In this document: piece after piece, positions 1-11,093 of the stretch
Numbering within the stretch: the stretch's first letter is position 1
Layout: each line of letters opens with the position of its first letter
Assembly: GCF_958450345.1 (NCBI RefSeq)
Contig: NC_088783.1
Coordinates: forward strand, 23,935,701-23,999,700
DNA from: Calliphora vicina
Taxonomy: Eukaryota; Arthropoda; Insecta; Diptera; Calliphoridae
DNA: 64,000 nucleotides
Direction: 5' to 3'
The notes under the pieces: model-generated
The model's database searches: none
What the model was told of the DNA's origin: nothing
What the model saw: only the letters and a program-made list of their open reading frames with translations
Made by a program: the position numbers and the translations under genes

Positions 1-224
1 TCCATAAATAAAAAATGAAAGAAGATATGCCCAAATCTATAAGTGATATTTTTGATTTTCCATGAAAAAAAAAAAATATGTAGCCCCACTTTCCCCTTTT
101 AATAAAATGAAAGGTGGGAGTGTCTTGTTTCGATTAAAAAAAATAATAGTTTTGGGAACAGGATGAAAACTTAAAAATTTTTGGCGAATAATAAACGAAA
201 TATCAAAAAAAAATCTTATCTATG

Positions 225-320
225 TATGGGTTTCGTAGGCGGTGGGCGTGACCGATTTAATTTAAACTCGGCATTTCTAGTTTGGATTGTATGGGCAGTG
301 GGCGTGGTCGATTTTGATAA
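225..320. repeat. Two imperfect direct repeats with a GTGGGCGTG core
   Basis: Two GC-richer units, each about 35 bp, start with TGTATGGG and contain GTGGGCGTG followed by a CGATTT block. They stand out from the A/T-rich surroundings and sit just upstream of the LINE remnant. They may be part of that element or an independent dispersed repeat. I cannot name the family. Confidence 0.35.
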
Positions 321-359
321 AATTTTATTTTTTTCTTAGTTTGGTCTATATAATTTTCG

Positions 360-1060
360 GTGCTAAATATCAGCGCTCTACGACCATCCATCCATCTGTG
401 CGACATCTAGGTTAGCCGAGGAATGCCGGGTATCCCTATATAGCGAGACATTCTAGAATAACACTTATATGGGTCCCTGGACACGATGGAAATCAGGGTT
501 GTTTGATAGCAGATGAATTGGCCAAAATGGGTGCGATGATGAATTTGGAGGCGATCCACCCCTTTTATGGTATTTTCCTTGTTAAATGCAAGATGGTTGT
601 ACAGCTGAAACTATATGGGACAGCACAATCCAGTGCTATAACGAGGTCGACTTGGCCCGTATATGATGCCGGCAGGACGAATCTACTTATAGAATTCCGT
701 CGTGAACAAATAATGCTAATTGTGTCCTTTATTACAGGACACTGTATAATTGGGAAACATGCTGTACAACGACTACTGTAGAGACTGTCATAATAAAGAA
801 CAGGAAGAGACTGCGTCTCAACTATTCTGCCAATGCCTGGCTCTGACAAACTTGAGGGAACGCATCCTTGGAATCGTATTCCTCCATCAAGGATGAATCT
901 AAGACGAATCCACTTCTTCATCAGAGAATCTGGTTGGTTCACCTCGGAGACAATGGATGTATTATAAATACCAAGCTGTTTACTCCTCGGGTATCATTAT
1001 GGGATCAGTTTTGAATAGACCCAAGTGAGCTGCATGAAGAGTGGCTGACCATGGAACCTA
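360..1060 (+). pseudogene. LINE 3' end with RNase H domain, copy 1
   Basis: Broken 3' part of a non-LTR retrotransposon. Around 470-540 the frame reads WVPGH..., then IADELAKMG, which is the PGHxG/ADxLA end of a LINE-type RNase H domain. Upstream, an ECRVSL segment leads into it after frameshifts. From about 775 a Cys-rich tail follows (C..C, then CQCLALTNLRERILG), typical of the C-terminus after RNase H in I/LOA/Jockey-group LINEs. Several stops and frameshifts make it non-functional, and the endonuclease and reverse transcriptase are missing, so it is 5'-truncated. The segment near 1000-1040 (GGGATCAGTTTTGAATAGAC, then CCAAGTGAGCT) recurs near 12600 at the end of a second copy. Family assignment below the LINE level is uncertain. 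Confidence 0.7.
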
Positions 1061-1099
1061 GACTAAGTTCATATTTTATATAACAATGGTGTAAAATCG

Positions 1100-2835
1100 C
1101 TCAATTCCATGTGGATATAAAGTTGTAACTGCTTATCCAATTTTTACAATATTTGCCTCATAGCAATGCTTATGTATCTTAGTTGCAATATATTTTCTTA
1201 CCATAAACCTGAACCTAAGAATGATCCATTCGTACTCTTCTACACAAAAATTTGACGGATCTTATTTCTTGTCGGACACTGTAAACGAGTCTTTAGAATG
1301 TTTGATTCTTTTCTTTCTGTCAAATCCTAACGTAGCTTTTTTAATTACCATCAGGGAGCTGAGGCTTTGAGAGGCATGCACCATTTATACTCTAGTTAAT
1401 ATTAATTTACTGTTAAATTGTACAAACTTTCAAGCTAATGTTTCCGGGAACACATAATTACTTGAGCAGTTTATTTCAGCTGCCAAGTGATCTGCATGTT
1501 GTTAATTTTAAATGTTTATTTGTCATCATCTTCCCTTTTAAATAAACACTCCATATTTAAGTGGAAAACAAAAGTTCCAATTAAAAAATGATCATATAAA
1601 TATTCATTTGGTTAGTTGTGTTTTTTTTTCGGTGATTGTTGACATTGACAAACAAAAATACTACTGCTACTTGCTAAAAAAAGAAAGAAAGCCTTTATTT
1701 ACATGCCACCGTTTTCTGGGACTCAAAGGCAGAGTCACTCACTACTTTGTTTGTCATTAAACAGTAACAACAACTACAACAAATATCGTACATGAGGATC
1801 ATAAATTAGTTTCATTGAAATTTTCACACATCCTTTTATGCCAAATTAAATGTGATTAATTGACATAATGATACAAAATTACCCAAAATATTTGCAACGT
1901 CCAATCACAAGAACAAAATATCGACAGCAGAGAGAAGAAACTCTCCGCGCACATACATTTTAGCAAAACGGCAGTCAGTAACAATTGAAAAATGGTCTAC
2001 TACACATGTGTAGCAAAAACAAAAATACAAAACAACTCTTTGTTTCTGGGTATCTTCCAGCCCCAACCAGCCATCGAGCCAGCCAGCCAGCTACTTTGGG
2101 TTGTCTCATCAGCACGCTTAACTTTGTTTTTTATCAATGATTTACGGCTTGCAGGAGCAGCATATACTGCAACAAAATAAACTCCAGTCAATACTTAGTA
2201 TAGAATTCATCGTCTTCGTTCTTTTTATTTATTTTTCTTATTGGCTGCTTGCTACAAACAAAGTCTTAGTTAAGTACATGTTGCCGAGCATTAGTAGTAG
2301 TTGAAAGTGGTGGCACAGTTGAAACAAGCCAAGAAATGCGTTTTGTGGCTCAATTGCAAAATGCCACATTATAAGTTGCGTTGCAAATTGAAACCCTGAT
2401 ACATGCAGCAATAGCCACAATTTTTGATGTCAGCAGTTTCACCACCACCACTACTAACGACAGCGATATGCTGCAGGAGCGAGCGGTGAGCAGCAGCAGC
2501 AGTGGCAACAAACTATCAATGAATTGTATTAGTTCGACTTTTTAGTTTAACATTGTAGCTGTTGTTGCCACTGCTGGTTTCTGAATGTTTGGTGTTCGAA
2601 CGTACGGGTATTTAGAGACCAAACGTGAGTCTCCCTCTGCGGCATTTTACTAATAAATTTCTCTAATCTGACACGATCTCTAAAGTTGATCAGTGTTGCC
2701 AATGCCTAAGTGACTTTTAGCCACCAGTTAGTTGTAGTTATTACTGTTTGCTGTGGCTGTTCGTATAATTGTTTTTCTATAGCTGTAGGACAGTGGAACG
2801 AATTAAGGGATTTTTTTGTTTCACAATAAAATTAA
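1100..2835. other. No gene recognised
   Basis: AT-rich DNA with short CAG/CAA-rich stretches near 1760-1790 and 2440-2520. Small open frames in this stretch have no recognisable domain. Nothing further can be supported. Confidence 0.5.
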
Positions 2836-2840
2836 AAAAA

Positions 2841-2884
2841 TTATATTAAGAACTTTCTTCGAACCTGGCAAGTTCTTAATATAA
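2841..2884. repeat. Perfect 15-bp inverted repeat (hairpin)
   Basis: TTATATTAAGAACTT at 2841-2855 is exactly complementary to AAGTTCTTAATATAA at 2870-2884, with a 14-nt spacer. It could be the core of a small foldback element or a chance palindrome. No poly-T terminator or flanking gene is seen. Confidence 0.6.
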
Positions 2885-3355
2885 ATTTTTTGTTGGGACG
2901 AAATGAAAAAATTCTATAAAAAAAATGAATTTTTGGACTTTTACACTTCAAAATTCGATAATATTTTCCATGACTATACAAAATTTAAATTCTTCCAGAA
3001 TTTTTAAATTCGCTTTAGCTTCTAAGTTAGAACTGTGTGTCAGATTTTATAATTGTTGATCTCATATTAAAGCTAATGAATCTTCTAGAAATCAGTTTCT
3101 TAGCAAAACAGGGTATAGTATAGAATATCGTTCTTGAACAAAGAAAATCTCAAAAAAAATATAATTTCCAAAAGTTTCGAAAAGTATAAATATCCTGTGT
3201 CCTCATAGGAAGATAGTGTCCAAACTTACTCTTAATTAATCCTTGAAAGTGTTTTGTTATAATGTATTTCTGAAAAGAAAAACGTTTTTAACAGAAAGAG
3301 AATAAGTATGCTTAGAGCCTATTTAAGAAGGATATCTCAAAATTCGTGTCCTTAA

Positions 3356-4290
3356 TTTGCTTCGAAAATGTTGAATTTTGGGCCAAGAAAGAGTCATATA
3401 GGGGAAGTTTTACTTCTTCAATTTGAAAAAAAAAACTGTTGCTGAAGCACACCGATTGCTCACCAAAGCTTATGGTGAATGTATTCTATCGCTTTCAACG
3501 TGCGATGAACGGTTTGTTCGGTTCAGAAGTGGTGATTTTGACATGGAAGACAAAGATCGCCTAGGCCCTAGATGACAACTAGATAGGTAACTGAGATCCA
3601 AAAACCTAATTCAAGAGAATGTATTGCCATCTATTTTGTTGTTGTATCACCCGTATGTGTGAATCACCCGTATTTGTTCCATTGATATTTCTCTCTCCTA
3701 CCGTTCTATGTGTCTATTCTATTCCAAAAAAGGTTAAAGACCAAGAATTTGTAGGCATTATTACTTGCGATGTAAAATGGATCCATTACGACAACCCGAA
3801 ACGTAAGAGATCGTATGTAAAGCCCGGCTAACCAGATGAATGGCAAATATCAATGGCGCTAGGGTAATGTTCTGTATTTGGTGGAACCAAAGGTGTCCTA
3901 TCTATTATGAGCTACTGAGATTTGACCAGACCATCACAGGGAACCTGTACCGAACGCAACTGATTCATTTGAAGCTAGCATTGGCCGAACAACGATCAGA
4001 CATGAAACTGTAATATTCCATCATGACAACACTCGTCTACATGTTGCAATGCCTTTTAAAAACTATTTAGAATGAAGTTGTCGCTTTATAGTCAAGACCT
4101 TTCCCCGTCCGACTATTATTTGTTTCGATCGAAGCAGAACGCTTCACTTCAGAACAGAGTATCCGAAATTGGCTGGATTCGTTCTTGGCCTCAAAACATG
4201 AGCAGTTATTTTGGCTCGGAATCCATAAGTTGTCAGAAAGATGGGGAAAGTTCAAAGCTAACAAGTGGGATCCACATGGTTCCACTCTGA
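3356..4290 (+). pseudogene. mariner transposase pseudogene, copy 1
   Basis: Degenerate mariner transposase of the mauritiana type. A likely start at 3368 begins MLNFGPRKSHI. After frameshifts come the helix-turn-helix region (VAEAHRLLTKAYGE, then the RFRSGDFD block near 3520) and the catalytic region: ITCDVKWIHYDNPKRK with the first Asp near 3765, HDNTR with the second Asp near 4025, and SPSDYYLFRS with the third Asp near 4105. The spacing agrees with the D,D34D signature. Frameshifts and stops inactivate it, and the C-terminal residues and TIRs are not visible. The same family occurs near 7.6, 17.7, 21.9, 23.1-23.6 and 50.6-51.9 kb. Confidence 0.85.
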
Positions 4291-4546
4291 ATTTTTTCTG
4301 AGTTGTTAACCATATAATTGGGGAAAATCTTTAGAAAATGGAAGATATCTTTTTGGAGATATCCATTGTTCAAGAACATTTTTTTTGTTCAATATCCTGT
4401 GTTCAAAAGAAAATGATTTTAAAGAAAATATATTGAAACTAAGGTTAATTTAAACTAATTAATTAATTCAATTTGAGCTGAATTCACTGAATTCACTAAT
4501 TCGGAATTAAAAAAATGTTAACACCTAATTCTTTAGCTTCATTCTT

Positions 4547-4800
4547 AAGGTAGGGTCACACATGACAAATATTTGACGAAAAAGACGTAACCACTAAATA
4601 AAATATATTTGAATACTTTTATTTATTCCAAAAACTTATTTAACTTTGGATGATTCACAACCAAACATTTTGTTTTATTTTATTTGATGCTGTTTGATCT
4701 TACAAAACAATTGTAAGAGTAAACACGTCAAACAAATTTATGCTAAAAAAAAGTGGTTACGCTTTTTTGAGCAAATATTTGCCATGTGTGAACCTACCTT
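4547..4800. mobile_element. 254-bp TIR element (MITE) starting AAGGTAG
   Basis: The left end AAGGTAGGGTCACACATGAC is matched by the reverse complement of the right end (AAGGTAGGTTCACACATGGC), and similarity extends about 45 bp inward, including GCGTAACCACT-type words. It is too short to code for anything, so it is a non-autonomous DNA transposon. The left flank reads TTAA (4545-4548) and the right flank TTTA (4799-4802). This may be a TTAA duplication with one later change, as in piggyBac or Kolobok elements, but that is inference. Confidence 0.8.
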
Positions 4801-5141
4801 TACAGGCGTTTATTTAAATACAATTCATTCATCGTTGATTTAATTCATAACGTAATTCAACATTTGAATCATTCAATTCTTGTTAATTCAAATCTAATAC
4901 AAATTGAATTAAAATATGTTTTCATTCATCATCATATCATTATTCAGTTTTGTTTTAGTTTTTATACCCGTAATTTCAACAAATAGATATCTATCAGTGC
5001 TTAATTACTTATGGAGTAAAAAATATTTGGTAATTTTTACTCGTAGATATTGATTTGAAATTAATGTCAAGTTACCTTTTAGGTAACCTTATCTGCTGGT
5101 TATTTTACACCGTAGATATCTACTTTTTGGAATTACGCTCA

Positions 5142-5202
5142 TTAATCATTTATAAAATGAATTGGAATAAGTTTCTTCCAAACTCATTTTATAAATGATT
5201 AA
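5142..5202. repeat. Long hairpin, 19-bp perfect stem plus inner 6 bp
   Basis: TTAATCATTTATAAAATGA at 5142-5160 pairs perfectly with 5184-5202. After a short bulge, TTGGAA (5162-5167) pairs with TTCCAA (5176-5181), leaving an 8-nt loop. The size and shape resemble a small pre-microRNA or the centre of a foldback element. No conservation evidence is available. Confidence 0.65.
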
Positions 5203-5469
5203 AAGCAAAACAAAAACAAAACTGAGTGATGAAAAATTAGTGTTTAAGCCTTTTTGTAATAGATTGAATTTAAGAAAAATTTTAATCATTCAATATACTT
5301 TTAAAGCTATTTTGAAATTGATCACAACTACAGGAAGTTTTACTGAATCAATAATGAATTAATTCTCTAGAGAATGAATTCTCAAAGGAATTAATTTAAT
5401 ACATTTGAAGTAAAAATGAATTAAGCCTATGAATTAATTCATAATGAATTTGTCAACGGTATGGTTAAG

Positions 5470-7560
5470 AGACAGCATTTATTTTGATTTCAAAAATGGA
5501 ATTAGGAATTAATTATTTCGAACCTTTGACTAGGGTTCATAGGTATAACAATGATACCAATATTGTAAAAATTTGATAAAAGGTTAAAAAGTTATATAAC
5601 TACAATTGAAATTGAGCAATTTTACACCATTTTTATATAAAATTTTAACCTCGATAGAAGACATGTTAATAATGTATCAACTACCGTTACTACAGATCTA
5701 CACGATCAGTCTTTGACTCTAGCCTTGACATTTATGAAAAAGTATTATACAAATTTTATTGCTCTATTGATGTTATAAGTTTTGCACACTTTAGTTTAGA
5801 ATCTCTAAATGTATTACTTTCAAATACATACTAAAGAATTCTTTATACATTTTTTCTTCTAATTTGTCTTTAGACTCCCCACTGTAGCACTCTCTGCCAC
5901 ACCGTGTAAATGAAATGTGAAATTTTGTTTTTATTCTTGTTATTTAGATCCCCCCCAAAACAAATGTCCAAAGTTTGTATGTCTTATATTATTTCAATTG
6001 AACAAAAAGCCAAGATCTACGTGTAGTGCAACATATTAAGCCAATACGTGATTGGGGTTGGCTGTAATGATGTTGATAAGCTCAAAAGAAAAAGTTTTTG
6101 CTTAAAACGTACGAACAACAGCTACTTACTGCTGCTACTCAATCGCAAAAAGTCAACTTCACATTCATACCTATATAGGAAATCTTATAAGAAGCCGCCT
6201 TATTACTCTTAAATATACTATTGACAACGAATCGCATTGCATTGTAGCGTATCGCTTTGCTTCTCACTAAATTGCATTGCTGGGTGATTTTTTGTATTGA
6301 ATCGTCCGTCGTACATATCTTACGATACAAAACTCATATCATATCTTTGTATCGTATCAACACACCACATCTTGTTATAGCAGCGTCTTGCAATCGCCAA
6401 AAGGAAATGAGTTTTGAAAATTCCCAACAGATTTGCTAAAGCCAATACCATAGCAATACAGCAGCTTATTTGCTACTTACTGGTTGTGGCCATTTGCGCC
6501 ACATACGCTTACCAATATGTAGAGGATTGGAGGTTTCCTAACTCTGTTGAAGGTTTAACCGAAGATGTGCGATGTAATTATATTGTCCACAGCCCACATA
6601 CAATAAAACAGACCACCTTTTACTCCTCTTATTCGACTTTATCTCGGTTAGCATTGGCGATCGTAACTCAATTTGAGTGCAAGTTTATTTATCCCAGGTT
6701 TAAATTGAGTGTCGCATCATTTAAGCTAAAAATATCCGTTCACTTGACTTGTATTTAGTGGCGAGTATGAGGAGAGTTCGTACATATGTACGTTTGTAAT
6801 GTGTATGACTGGGATGTTTAGATGGTTTTGTATGGCTGGTTGACTGGAATACTGGTAGCTAAGGAGCTTTGGTCTGTTTTTTTTGTTGTTGTTTCATCTT
6901 CTTCTGTTCTTGTCCATATTAACGCTACAGGTGGTCTCCTTTTTTTTTTGTTAGTTAGTTGTATTCAATTCTAGTTAAATGTATGGCATACATGGTCACT
7001 CACTTTAAAGTATTTGTATGCATGTATAGTTCATTCCCATAGGGTTAACGGAAAATTGTGTTGTATTTAAGGATTTGTTTAATAAATTCTAAGGATTTTT
7101 TAAATAATTTAGAGGGATTGTGATTGTGCTTTAAATGGTTAATGTTTATTAGATGTAGTAGTGTTTAATAAATTTCCTTAATGCTCGAAAGTGTTTATTT
7201 TAATTGAAAAGTGTTTTGTGGTTTTTAGCTAACATTATATCTTAAATGTACGTTTGAGACTGGCCTTTACTAGCAGTAAGGCCTCCATGGAACTCTTCTT
7301 TCTGAGAACCTGTTGCAATTTGTTGGAATGATTTATGATTTTGTAGAAAGTTAGGTCGAAGCGATCACGCTTACTGCCTTTTAAATAGATTAACAATTTG
7401 ATGATTTATTTGCTCATTATTTTTAGATTTTTTAATTTTTCAGATTTTGATCAAAAGAATGAATAAGTGATCTCTGAATATCATCCTTATATTTCTTTCG
7501 TCGATTTCGACTGATCACAGATTCTTGTTCTTTTCTCTATTTGACCATTTTTAAAAAATT
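5470..7560. other. No gene recognised
   Basis: AT-rich sequence with scattered purine/pyrimidine runs. A 114-codon open frame at 6414-6758 is discussed among the rejected items. No TE ends or RNA genes are seen. Confidence 0.4.
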
Positions 7561-7574
7561 AAAGCAATTTTTAT

Positions 7575-8647
7575 TGGGTGTATGACTTAAAAATGCGGGA
7601 TTTACAATACATGGCTTAGCTTTTGAATGCGGGCTTTGTTTTTAATAAATTATATGTAATTTTGAAGGGTACAAATCTGTCATTTATTCTTACTTAGTTA
7701 TTGAACATTATAGTTTAACAAAGTTGTTTTTGCTTCGAAAATTTCAAAAAGCATCTTTACTTCTATAATTTGAAAAAAGTGTCGCTGAAGCTCTCTGATT
7801 GCTCACCTAAGCTTTTGGTGAATGTGTTCCATCGGTTTCAACGAGCTAGAGATGGTTTGTTCGGTTAAGAAATGGTGATTTTAACAAAGAAGACAAAGAT
7901 CGCCCAGGTCAGCCAAAAAAGTTTGAAGACCATGATTTGGTTGCAGTACTTCATGAGGATTGTTGTCAAACTCAAAAAGAACTTCCAAAATCATTGTGAG
8001 CTACTCAAGCAGCAATTTCAAAACGTTTGCAAGCAGCAGGATTCATCCAAAATGCAGGGAAATTGGTTACCATAAGAATTGAAGCTGAGTGCCCTTGAAA
8101 GACGATTTTGTATGTCTGAAATGCTGCGATCATTACTTGGGATGAAAAATGTATCCATTACGATAACTCGAAGCGTAAGAAATCGAATGTGAAGCTCGGT
8201 CAACCAGCCGAATCGACACCAAAACCAAATATCCATGGCGGTAAGGTAATGCTGTGTATTTGGTGGGAGCAAAAGAGTCCTATCTATTATGAGCTGCTGA
8301 AATCTGACCAGACCATCACAAGGAATCTTTACGAACGCAACTGATTCGTTTAAAGGGGGCATTGGCCGAAAAACGCCCATAATATGGAACCAGACATGAA
8401 ACCGTAATATTCCATCATGACAATGATCGGCCACATGCTTCAATAACTGTTAAAAAGTATTTAGAAAGAAATGTTTAGCTAGTTTTGACTCACTCGCCTT
8501 ATAATCCAGACATTGTCCCTTCCGACTACTATTTGTTTCAATCGATGCAGACTGCTCTCTTGGATATGCTTCATTTCAGAACAGAGTATCCGAAATTGGC
8601 TTGATACGTTCATGGTCTCAAAAAGTGAGCATTTCTTTTGTTTCGGA
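7575..8647 (+). pseudogene. mariner copy 2, 5' segment
   Basis: Begins near a probable mariner TIR (TGGGTGTATGACTTAAAAAT), which recurs inverted near 50625. An untranslated leader to about 7740 matches, in reverse complement, the sequence at 51830-51945. The transposase is heavily frameshifted. Recognisable pieces include the helix-turn-helix region near 7790, QGNWLP near 8055, the first catalytic region near 8150, and ISEQSIRNWLDTF near 8580-8620. It stops at the hAT insertion and resumes at 10357. Confidence 0.8.
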
Positions 8648-10356
8648 CAGTGTTGCCAGACAAAGTTTACTTCATGTCCCCAATTTGAAAGTCGATGTCC
8701 CCAAAAAATCCCCATTTCAAAATTTAAATCCCCAAGTTTGTACCCGTAAGTTTATATGTATTTTTAAAAAAACAAAATTAAAAAAAAAAACTTATATTAT
8801 ATTGTTAATACAAAATTTTACTATTGTCCGTTTTACAAAAAGTTGATTCATCGATTTTGGAACAACTTGTTTAGAAGATATTATTTTTTAGGACTCCTTG
8901 AGAAATCAAGAGTTTTTAATATTCGATTTTTAAAATGTAGGGGTTTGAATTTTTTATCCCAAAAAATTATGTTTTTTTAAAAAATGTAAATTCAGTTCAC
9001 CTTTTAGTACATAATTAAGATTCGAATTTAGAACTTTAACTTAATTTGCAATACAATTGATATATAAGATGGATACTGTATTCGATTATAGCCATGTCCG
9101 TCTGACTGTCTATCTGTAGAAATCAACTTTCCGAAGCCCCCAAATAACTTACATACCCGATTCATACATCAATATCTCCGGAATTCTTCCGGCTCGGTTG
9201 CTGTTTAAAATCTAGAAAATCGGTCCAGATATAAGGAAAAAACCAGGACAACCTCTATTTTTGACCTATATCTAGATTACTATGACCATAGTATGTTGGA
9301 CCCATTGTAGGGTCAAAAACGGAAAAAATATTTTTTAACCCGATTTTTTTTCACCAAATTTTTTTTTACTAAATATTAAAAAAAAATTTAAATTTAAAAA
9401 ACAATTTGAAAAAAAAAAATTTAAAAAATGTTGCCTCTAAAAAGCCTTTAAGGCGCTGAGGCATAATTTATAATTTGAATTTTTTGTAATGAATAAAGAA
9501 AAAAATTAAAAAAACTACTTTTAAAAATAAAAATTAATTTTGTTTACTTAAAAATATTTAAAATTTTTATTTTGAAGTATAATTTGGTGAAGGGTATATA
9601 AGATTCGGCACAGCCGAGTTTTTCAGTGCTATATAATTTTTCTTATTTAAATGATGATAGAATTATGGTAGCAATACTAAATGTCAAACAATTATCGATA
9701 ATTTTGCATAAAACAGGTGTTCAACCAAAACAAAAATTTGTACGTTTTACCCAATAAAAAAATTAAAGTTTATTAAAAAATAAAATTATTGGTAAGAAAA
9801 TGGACAAAGAAGACACCGCATCGGAAGTGGAGTTTTTGCTTTGGAGTTTATGAAACTTAAATAAATTTTAAATAACTAACGTTGGCCATTTAAGTACCAT
9901 TTAAAAGAGCACTGAAAAACTCATTGAAATAGAACATAAAGATAATTAATATTTAAATACGAATTCAAAAAATAGCTCTTAGAGAATGATTCAGCTTTGT
10001 ATTTTTAGCAAGAATTTAAAACAATTTAACATCTGTGAACATTTTTTGAAACCTTTTTTTAATTTTTAGATTATCAAAGTAAATTGTGGCCTGGGAGCAA
10101 AAAAAGTCTCGAAATGCATATCTAAAATTTTTGTCATTTTCGTCAAATTCTGAAGAAATGTAATTAACATTTTTAATTACCGATACAAGCACTATAAAAT
10201 TTAAATAAAGAATGTCTAAAAATGTAAAATCCCCAAAAATGCATGTAAATCCCCAAATTTTGTTAAAATCCCCAAATCCCTCCCCACGAAATTCTGTCCC
10301 CAAAAAAATCTTGAAATCCCCAGTTTGGGGACAAATCCCCACATCTGGCTACACTG
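8648..10356. mobile_element. hAT element, 1,709 bp, inserted in mariner
   Basis: Ends in imperfect TIRs: CAGTGTTGCCAGAC on the left and the complement of CAGTGTAGCCAGAT on the right. It is flanked by a perfect 8-bp target duplication, GTTTCGGA at 8640-8647 and 10357-10364. Removing one copy restores the mariner sequence. Both subterminal regions carry clustered TCCCCA words (8670-8740 and 10228-10346), as expected of transposase-binding repeats in hAT elements. No transposase is recognisable, so it is non-autonomous. A mini-me-like copy is nested inside. Confidence 0.92.
9058..9620 (+). mobile_element. mini-me-like retroposon, copy a
   Basis: Diagnostic blocks are present in order: a GTCY remnant (CATGTCCGTCTGACTGTCTA), ACTTTCCGAAGCCCCCAAAT, the TATCTCCGGAATTCTTCCGG block, a long A/T tract, and the end block GGTGAAGGGTATATAAGATT followed by CGGCACAGCCGA. 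The usual left end (TATACCCTTCACCTTCGTGA) is missing, so it is truncated. It lies within the hAT at 8648-10356 and is therefore younger than it. The name rests on resemblance to the Drosophila mini-me layout (TA and GTCY cores) and is tentative. Confidence 0.65.
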
Positions 10357-10451
10357 GTTTCGGAATCCATATGTTGCCAGAAAGATGGGAAAAGGTCATA
10401 GCTAACAATTTCCAATAATTTGAATAAATTTATATTGTACAAATGTTTCAA
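10357..10451 (+). pseudogene. mariner copy 2, 3' segment
   Basis: Continues the transposase after the hAT: GIHMLPERWEKVIANN, the usual mariner C-terminal block, followed by 3' untranslated sequence (TTATATTGTACAAATGTTTC) that matches 50685-50710 in reverse complement. It breaks off where the LINE remnant begins, so the 3' TIR is lost. Confidence 0.85.
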
Positions 10452-10467
10452 TTATCAGACAGACGCT

Positions 10468-11093
10468 TCTCTGTATCGTTGGTGGGCGAGTTACCTTCTT
10501 CCAGGGACACGTTTGTCATCTATACAGATGGTTGAAAGTCTGCGGTTGGGGTGGTTGGTGGCTTCTATATTCGCCATTTTCAGAAGGGAGTGTGTTTCAG
10601 GCTACATCATCTATGAGTGTAATTCATTGGATGATGTACTATAGGTTATTTGGTAAGCCTGCTATCAAATCCCTATCTGGTGTCTACTCGACATTCAGAT
10701 TGATACATGAATGCCGAGTATCCCTTAACGAGATGGCGAGACATTCTAACCTAAAGTTTATATCGATTTCTGGTCGGTTTACCGCTATTTTGCTGTAAAT
10801 CACTCATAAAGTTTATATTATTTGAGTATGCTCAGCTCAGATGGTCTAAACTGAAAAATTTTCTCGATATCGAGGCTCACGGGGCTAAGCTGCGAGCACT
10901 GATATCAGTGCTCACTGCTTGATTGGTGCGCATGCTAGGAGACTGAACACTCCATACAACGACTTCTGTAGAAGTTGCCATGATGAAGACGAGAAGGAAA
11001 CGGTTGAACATCCTCTGTCTTTGTCCTGTCTTTGATCGGAGACTCGGACTGCGACAATAGGTAGTACTTTTTTGCACGGCCTAATGTATCTAT
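10468..11093 (+). pseudogene. LINE with RNase H, copy 2, 5' segment
   Basis: The same LINE family as at 360-1060. Around 10515 the frame reads FIYTDG, the start of an RNase H domain, followed by SKPAIKSLSGVYST and ECRVSLNEMARHS. After about 10950 comes the Cys-rich tail (TSVEVAM-type frames, then HPLSLS). Stops and frameshifts are common. It is cut at 11093 by a hAT relic and resumes at 12482. The endonuclease and reverse transcriptase are absent. Confidence 0.65.

Larger units (their letters stand above)
4440..5460. repeat. AATTAATTC/GAATTAATTC-rich dispersed repeat
   Basis: Both ends of this block are rich in GAATTAATTCAT-like words that pair with each other, a pattern seen at the ends of many hAT elements and also in the element at 28342-30359. 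I cannot define exact ends or a target duplication. It is interrupted by a 254-bp TIR element (4547-4800) and carries a long hairpin (5142-5202). The interior near 4965-5130 has GTAGATATCTAC-like palindromes. Confidence 0.35.

Noticed and set aside
1992..2180. A 62-codon frame with QPQPAIEPASQ
   Set aside because: Overlapped by an equally long frame on the other strand, with no domain and no supporting context.
3619..3831. A 70-codon frame considered as a separate gene
   Set aside because: Its second half is the catalytic region of the degenerate mariner transposase, and its first half is a frameshifted filler.
6414..6758. A 114-codon open frame with one hydrophobic segment, considered as a small membrane protein
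   Set aside because: No recognisable domain, no supporting splice or promoter signals, and downstream residues look like random translation of AT-rich DNA. Not strong enough to list as a gene.
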